The translations under genes and the position numbers were made by a program. 64,000 nt of DNA from Ramazzottius varieornatus (Eukaryota > Tardigrada > Eutardigrada > Parachela > Ramazzottiidae), in assembly GCA_001949185.1 (NCBI GenBank), contig BDGG01000008.1:183648-247647 (forward strand). The letters run 5' to 3'. Shown here piece by piece: positions 58,682 through 64,000 of this stretch; position 1 is the first letter of the stretch; every line of letters starts with the position of its first letter. The notes beneath the pieces were generated by a model. That model searched no databases and was not told where the DNA came from. It saw nothing but the letters and a program-made list of their open reading frames with translations.

Positions 58682-58915
58682 CTGGCCAGTTTCGGCTTTG
58701 CCACTAATGAACTGGGCATCTGTCGCGTTGGAAAATCTCACTGTCAGATCGGAGCCATTGCTCAGATTATGCAAGCTATGGTCTACAGCTGTCCTGTTCC
58801 CAGGCCTATGAATAAGGCTGTGCTCCCTGCTTGTTATCAGAAATACGTGACTTTGCTCGCCTGGTGGGGGAGGCCAGGGACCAAACTCGACATCACTCAT
58901 TTCCTGTTTCGATAA
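58682..58915 (+). CDS. Orphan terminal exon, Cys-containing
   Basis: After an acceptor-like ggtctag, the frame reads LASFGFATNELGICRVGKSH and continues through CQIGAIAQIMQAMVYSCPVP to a stop at 58913-58915. The four regularly spaced Cys and the protein-like composition suggest a real exon of a secreted protein, possibly of the same kind as its minus-strand neighbour. I found no upstream exon or signal peptide, so it may be a gene fragment. Confidence 0.3.
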   Translation: MASFGFATNELGICRVGKSHCQIGAIAQIMQAMVYSCPVPRPMNKAVLPACYQKYVTLLAWWGRPGTKLDITHFLFR

Positions 58916-59678
58916 CTCACATATCCTCCATGAAATCAGAGTATTAGTCAACGGACCAAGTGCAGTCACAATGGACTTGGGTCGATAATGGTCTCTGTTA
59001 TTTCTCGTACTACTCCGTATAGCAACTCCGAGGAATCGGCGTGGTTTTGAAGGGGTTGCTACTTCAAAGCCAGCAAGATCGATCATTTCATCAAGAAGGA
59101 ACAGATGCACGAGACCGGTTTAGCCTATGCAAATAAGACTTGCTGACACCAGTATCCTGTATATTGTAGACAAAGGCATAAAAAACGCATGAAAGCGCTG
59201 TTTGGCTTTTTGATAGAGAGCGTTTTGTTGACCGCGGTACCACGAAGGCTTTCATATGAGCCTCAATGTTGCACCAGGTAGTGGATATAGTCCGTTGCAC
59301 CTGCCGTAGGTAAATGCTTTGTCTTCTTTTCAGACGCGCGCGCTTGATGAGGTGCAAACATATCCCACAATGCACGTACTTTCAACAAGTACAACAGGAA
59401 CCCAGTTACTTTATCAGATTTATTCACTTCAGTATGAAGTGGGAGCCCATGACGAAACAAACCCCCCAAAACAGGTTATAAATTCCCTGTATACAGCGAA
59501 CCCCCGCTAACGAGCGAAAAGAGGCGAAGGGTTCTCGGAAGAAGACTTAGCAGAAGGCGGTATAAAATTCAAGCTTTCATACAGAGTCAGGCGCGGCATG
59601 AAATTATCATTGCTTGATAGCCGCTTAGAAATATAGTTGCTCATATTTTCGGGTTTTGTTTCGGCTAATGGTGGTCGT
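58916..59678. other. Intergenic
   Basis: Short open frames only. Confidence 0.4.
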
Positions 59679-60799
59679 CTAGTAGTCCGTTCCACTGAGA
59701 GAAAGCGTTCCAGTATTGTAATCACTGGCGTTAGCGGAAGTCACCAGAATGCTCATTGAGACACTGGGAACCGTGACGCACACTGTGCTCATGGTACTCG
59801 TCGAGCAGTCTGCCAAACCCCATTGTGCCATTCCATCAGCACTGCAGAAAAAAGTAATATTATCCAAAGTGCGGTTGCTCGATAAACCAGTAAACAAATA
59901 AATGGCAGTATAACAAGCTAAAACTTACCCGACCGTGACATACGGACAAACGGTGGGCGTCTGAGTTGTGGTGGAAGTGGATGCTAATGAGGTTCCGCTT
60001 TGGCTGTCGGCGTCCATTGTCATCGAGGAACTCACGGTCTGCGCGATCCACAAGCTCATGCCCGGCATGACGACTTCCGCATCCATGAGGTCTTCCACTA
60101 TAAACGTACAAAGAGGTAGCAAGTTTCCCTGTTTACACGTACGATGAGAAATTATGGGACAGGCGGAAAGGACGGCAAAACGGCAATTCAGCCGTAGAAG
60201 AGTGTCGAAAATGTGTTAGCGAGATCCAGTCACGTACGTACGGGCTCCCGTGCCGCCGTAGCGAAAAAGGCCTGTCCGATAATTTTTGTTGGCCCATAAT
60301 TTCCTGTCGTACGTGTACTGATGATTATGGCCCTAAGGATGACAGGAACTTCCGGTACTCTCACGAACCGGAAAAGGGTTGATCGACGTCATCCGGAGAA
60401 CCTAGTATGGACACCAGCTCTGCGCCGTCACCAGTGCAGAGATCCAATGCCTCCAACCATGAAGACGTAGTCCTGGAAGGAAGAAGTCAGATGTGGTGAA
60501 AGCAGGAAGTAAGACAGGTTCCTGCCGGGAGAACAGTGACTTACTCGTTGGTGGAATAGTAACAGAAGTCGCCCACCAAGGTCCAGTCTTCGGTCGCACA
60601 TCGTAGGGTGATGAGCCCAGTTTGTCGAACAAGCATGGACGGACCTGCAAGAACACGGAACAATCCTGTACCTCGAAGAACCCTTTTGGGCCGAAACAAT
60701 GGGGAACAAAAGATACACACCAACGATCGGCGCACTGTGTCCTAGTTCCAAAATCATCAAAGTAGCCAAGCTAAGGACAAGCTGAGTGTGGGGCCCCAT
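59679..60799 (-). CDS. Secreted C-type lectin-like domain protein
   Basis: Five exons join in frame from ATG 60799 to TAG 59681-59679. A signal peptide (LVLSLATLMILELGHSAP) is followed by a CTLD start, CATEDWTLVGDFCYYST (C-x-x-x-x-W then C), and then SSWLEALDLCTGDGAELVSI, the second CTLD landmark. A low-complexity Ser/Thr/Met-rich segment follows (SSSMTMDADSQSGTSLASTS), and the last Cys motif is QWGLADCSTSTMSTVCVT. No EPN or QPD calcium/sugar-binding triplet is visible, so carbohydrate binding is not supported. A copy of a small transposon sits in the intron after AELVSI. The protein is about 200 aa. The central part of the domain is shorter than usual. Confidence 0.72.
60132..60318. mobile_element. 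Small inverted-repeat transposon (MITE-like), copy 2
   Basis: It shares the body (gggacaggcggaaaggacgg, ccgtagcgaaaa, ggcctgtcc) and the ends (tacacgtacgatgag ... cgtacgtgtac) with 27115-27322, in the same orientation. It lies in an intron of the lectin gene. Confidence 0.78.
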
Positions 60800-61574
60800 C
60801 TTGCTGCTGAGAATTCCCGAAGCAAATAGTGAACTATGGGCCCAGGATCGGAAAATTATCGCAGTGTGTGGGGCGCTTTATGACGACTTTGCCGAGGAAG
60901 AACTTTGGTCTCCGCAACTTCCGCGTGCCTTTTCTTTTAAATGCAAAATGTTTTCTTTACCAAGAAACGTTTACTTGCAGAGATGATGAATTAGTTTGCA
61001 AGGTGTTTGGTACTATCGTTTGCTACATCAGCATCCAAGTTCCGAGTGGAATTCATCATTTTGTAGTGACAAAACAATTTTTTTTACAATAGGCGAACTT
61101 TTCATTGTTATCCATCGGTATAAAGTAAGTGAGTAATAGAGTTCCCTTTGAAGACCGCAGCTGTATTTCAGCAGGTCGAGCAACCACTTTGTCAAATCAC
61201 AGAAGCTAAAAGCAATAATCAAATCACAGAAGTACCTTGCAGTGAAGAAGGACATAAAACTTGAAACCACAGCCACTGGTGGTAAGGAGAGAAAGGTGAA
61301 GACAACCACGGTCAGAGTGGGGCGTAGGACTGGTAGGACAGATCAGCGGTACTTGCACTCAGGTTACGATAACTTCCCCCGCCAGAGGCCACAGGATTCG
61401 GAAGCAAGCGAGCTTCTGGAAAATACAAGTACAGAAATGTCAAAACAAGAGAAGCCACATGAAGCTAGAAAAGCCCGAGACAGACACGCTGAAAGAACGA
61501 CGTTGATTCAGAATAGGTGAACAGGAGAAGAAACGAGAGTTTGGAGAAAAGAAGGCAGAAAGTCAACACGGTGG
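60800..61574. other. Intergenic
   Basis: A plus frame 61242-61520 is Lys/Arg/Thr-rich without splice or homology support; I treat it as chance. Confidence 0.4.
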
Positions 61575-63045
61575 TCAACTCGAAAGTTCGAACTCACGTC
61601 CACGAATGACGTAAGCTTCGAATGTCGAGTTGAAGAGCATTGCGATGTAGAAGACCACAGTACTGGAGAAAATGACAATGACCACGGTCCAGACGTAGAA
61701 CATGTCAGGATTTCTATCCTGGCAGCGGAAGTAGCGGCTCCACATCCGGCGTGTTTGGTTCATCTAAAAAATACAAAGCACAAGACAGTGATTTGAAATC
61801 TGGTCTGCATTACATAGGCAGCGTTCGAGACTAACCAAGTCAACAACGTCCATACAAGTCCGAGAGATATCTTCCGTGTAGTTCTTCAGGAAGAAGTCCG
61901 TCAGATCTTTGTACATCGGGTAGCATTCCTACAGAAGAATTGACGGGCTTCGTCAAGGGCATAAGAGACTGGACAGAGCTCGGCCAAATTACCTCGCACA
62001 CGATCGTGGCGTTAGTCAAATTTTCCATCTTGTTCAGTAATCTATCCTGCAAATATCAGCAGAAAAATTACTCAAGGCGATATGTTATGCGGATAGGTAC
62101 CAAAGAGCGCTAGCGTACCAGTTTAATCCCGTTGTGGTTGAAACACTCGCTCAAGTTCTGATGTTTCCTTGTAAAGGTGATAAGGTTCTCAGAGTACTCG
62201 TACACGACGGTTCCGTGGGATATCGAGTAAGAATTAAAACAATCTACAAGGGATAATTTTTCGTATTTGAAGGATTAACTGAGCAGTCGAGAACCTTACA
62301 GGCGCAGTTCGCATTGTCCCACAAGGCCGTGATGGACGTGTTGATCCGATCAACCACTTCGATCAAATCGCTGCCGTAAACGACGTCCTGACAACTTATC
62401 CCATCCTCATTCATCGCCTAGAAAGAAAAAAAACGACACCGGTGCATGGGCTATGCAATGAATCCTAAGGTGAGTCCAACCGGAAATAAGGCTAAAGAAA
62501 ACTTCGCAATTACTGTAGTAGTTAAAATTCTGAGACATAACTATTGACAAGAATTTGCGGAACATCCCCAATTCACTACAAACCTCACTGTAGTCAATAT
62601 GAGCTTCCTGGGAATGTAGATACTGGTCGACACATTTTTCACATAGAAGAATCGGTCTCGAGAAGTTGACTGCGCAGCCCAAGAAACTGGACGATGCGCC
62701 ACCGTATATTGTCAGGTACTCTTGGCAAGCGCCAATCTTTGCGACTCTTCGAGAAAGCAGTGAAGGATCTGGCCTTATACTCTGGGGATCGTCTGGATGG
62801 ACATCATCAGTCTGGGTATGGCTATCCGATGTGGGAGGTCGAAGACAGTTTGCAGCAATCTGGTTTCCGTCTTCGCCACATGCCAGGAACGGTGTGAGGT
62901 GCGACCAGTCAACTGCCAAGTCTTTCGTTATCGACACAATGTCCGACAGAGATACTTTCGCGGTACAGAAGCCGAACGCGAGAATCAGGTACACCAGCGA
63001 AGATATCCTTCTGATGGTTTGATTGAACCATGGATAGTACCTCAT
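61575..63045 (-). CDS. OSTM1: OSTM1, ClC-7 beta subunit of lysosomes
   Basis: OSTM1 is the heavily glycosylated partner of the lysosomal Cl-/H+ exchanger ClC-7. Six exons splice in frame to about 346 aa (human 334). A signal/anchor segment (ISSLVYLILAFGFCTAK) starts the protein. The lumenal part has the family's Cys pattern (GCAVNFSRPILLCEKCVDQY), SCQDVVYGSDLIEVVDRINT, ITALWDNANC, ENLTNATIVCEECYP and YTEDISRTCMDVVDL-MNQTRRMWSRYFRC. A transmembrane helix (VWTVVIVIFSSTVVFYIAML) and a short cytosolic tail (AYVIRGREFELSS) end it. Several N-glycosylation sites are present. The region around residues 60-100 (His/Asp/Pro-rich) is not conserved. The start at 63045 is the only ATG giving a signal segment. 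Confidence 0.93.
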
Positions 63046-63686
63046 TTTTGGGTATTTTTCACAAGAACGAACGAACGAACGATCGATCGATCACATTCAC
63101 AAGAGCCGCGGATTGCTCCCGCCGCCTTGATACCGCAGGCTATCTTCTCCTACCGTCTGCTTTCCGTCTATCGGTGTCTTGTCTGGAAATATAAGACAAC
63201 CATTACGGATGAATGGGGGAAGGATGAAAGCTATTAAAGTGAACAGACTGGGAGTCTGGGACTTGCGGAGCAAGGTTACTTACACCTGAGCAACTCGCAT
63301 GCCATCAAACAATCGAGCCCAGTTGCGTCCCATTCGCTGTATTCGATCCTCTGACGCAGGTCTTTTGTGAGGAGAGGTGACGTCCAGAAAAAACCCGATG
63401 AATTCTCGGAACAAGCAAGGAGGATCTATGGATATCTACAGTATTCTATGGAAGACTGGAAATGAGAATTTGAGAAATCCTTATTCCTTACGGCATTAAA
63501 TCGACGTAATCAAGAGGCGGTGAGAACACTGGACACCTTGCCATATCACGAAAAGAGAAGCTTTTTTTTGATTTGGCAGACCACCTTGGTTCTCGGCCAG
63601 CTTCATTGCATGCTGATCTTTCCGGACCGTCCCGCATCTTCACTGCCTACGTCTCATTGTTGGAACTCAGTCAGCATAGAATAAAC
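63046..63686. repeat. Intergenic with a tetranucleotide microsatellite
   Basis: (gaac)4 at 63065-63080 runs directly into (gatc)3 at 63081-63092. No exon is seen in the rest. Confidence 0.6.
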
Positions 63687-64000
63687 ATGAAAGGCATCTT
63701 CTTTGGAGCAGCGGTGTTTCTTCAGATAGCCCTGTTGTTTTGTGATGGCATCATCATAAAAGACGAGACGCACGGTAAGCAAAGCTTTCTGTTGTGGTTT
63801 CAGCAAGCATCGTCAAGTGGCGCACCTGTTGCATCGTTGTGATCTATGGACTACTCGCAGAGTCAATCGTTTTGTTCTTGGTTGCAGGATCGGCTCTGGC
63901 TGCAAATCCGGATACTCCCGAGGAGCTCACTGATGTTACGCAGCTCATTGTGAGCAAGGCCTTCGCTCGACCGTCGTCCGGCTGCTACTGTCTGAATGAC
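63687..64000 (+). CDS. Secreted protein, N-terminal part (runs off right edge)
   Basis: Exon 1 (63687 to about 63774) encodes a signal peptide (MKGIFFGAAVFLQIALLFCD) and ends at a donor (cacg|gtaagc). The second exon begins after ggttgcag near 63888 and stays open to the window edge (ALAANPDTPEELTDVTQLIV, then two Cys in GCYCLND). Too short to assign a family. Confidence 0.65.

Noticed and set aside
58664-59110. Minus-strand secreted gene
   Set aside because: It overlaps the better plus-strand frame and has no signal peptide or splice support.
61242-61520. Plus-strand Lys/Arg-rich frame as a nuclear protein
   Set aside because: No splice signals, family or second line of evidence; composition follows the local purine-rich DNA.
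1-64000. tRNA, rRNA, CRISPR arrays, bacterial operons, riboswitches
   Set aside because: I looked for T-loop motifs (GGTTCGAnTCC), rRNA cores and regular direct repeats and found none. The window is eukaryotic nuclear DNA.

Overview
The window is nuclear DNA from an animal with a compact, intron-rich genome. Genes sit on both strands about every 2-3 kb, and most introns are 55-130 nt with GT..AG ends (two are GC..AG). By eye the base composition is mid-40s percent GC. The content is plainly metazoan: UVSSA, a plexin-domain receptor, OSTM1, CAP/SCP secreted proteins and a C-type lectin. A complete lanosterol synthase beside a complete CYP51 argues against nematodes, insects and flatworms, which lack this pathway. 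I cannot fix the phylum from the sequence.

Layout. 1-3.7 kb: 5' part of UVSSA (-), a fold-back repeat, and RidA/UK114 (+). 3.7-5.5 kb: poorly resolved, one weak minus-strand candidate. 5.6-9.0 kb: an unusual gene joining a PB1 domain to an LSm14-type domain, with two palindromic elements in its last intron. 9.2-12.5 kb: an MPPE1/Cdc1-like phosphoesterase (-) and a small four-helix membrane protein (+). 13.1-17.8 kb: three tandem CAP proteins with a shared Cys-rich tail. 18.0-21.5 kb: a basic coiled-coil protein (-) divergent from METTL15 (+). 21.5-29.3 kb: mostly gene-poor, holding a plexin-domain protein (-) and one copy of a small inverted-repeat transposon. 29.3-32.7 kb: a 1100-aa Arg/Ser-rich protein. 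33.2-36.4 kb: a membrane-anchored leukotriene-A4-hydrolase-like aminopeptidase (-).

37-47.4 kb: a CYP2-like P450 (+), a WIPI/Atg18 protein (+), CYP51 (-) and lanosterol synthase (+). The last two are head to head across 516 bp and are consecutive-pathway enzymes: the synthase makes lanosterol and CYP51 demethylates it. 48-49.6 kb: a small acidic protein and a secreted Gly/Tyr-rich protein. 50.2-56.9 kb: five tandem paralogues of a secreted Cys-containing family that resembles the N-terminal (MNNL/C2) module of Notch ligands, without DSL or EGF repeats. 57.8-63.0 kb: a small Cys-rich secreted protein (-), a C-type lectin (-) and OSTM1 (-). The right edge cuts a secreted-protein gene.

Gene spans run from start codon to stop codon. 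Exon boundaries were read by eye from splice signals and reading frame. Where I give a protein length, the exon sum was checked to be a multiple of three unless marked approximate.
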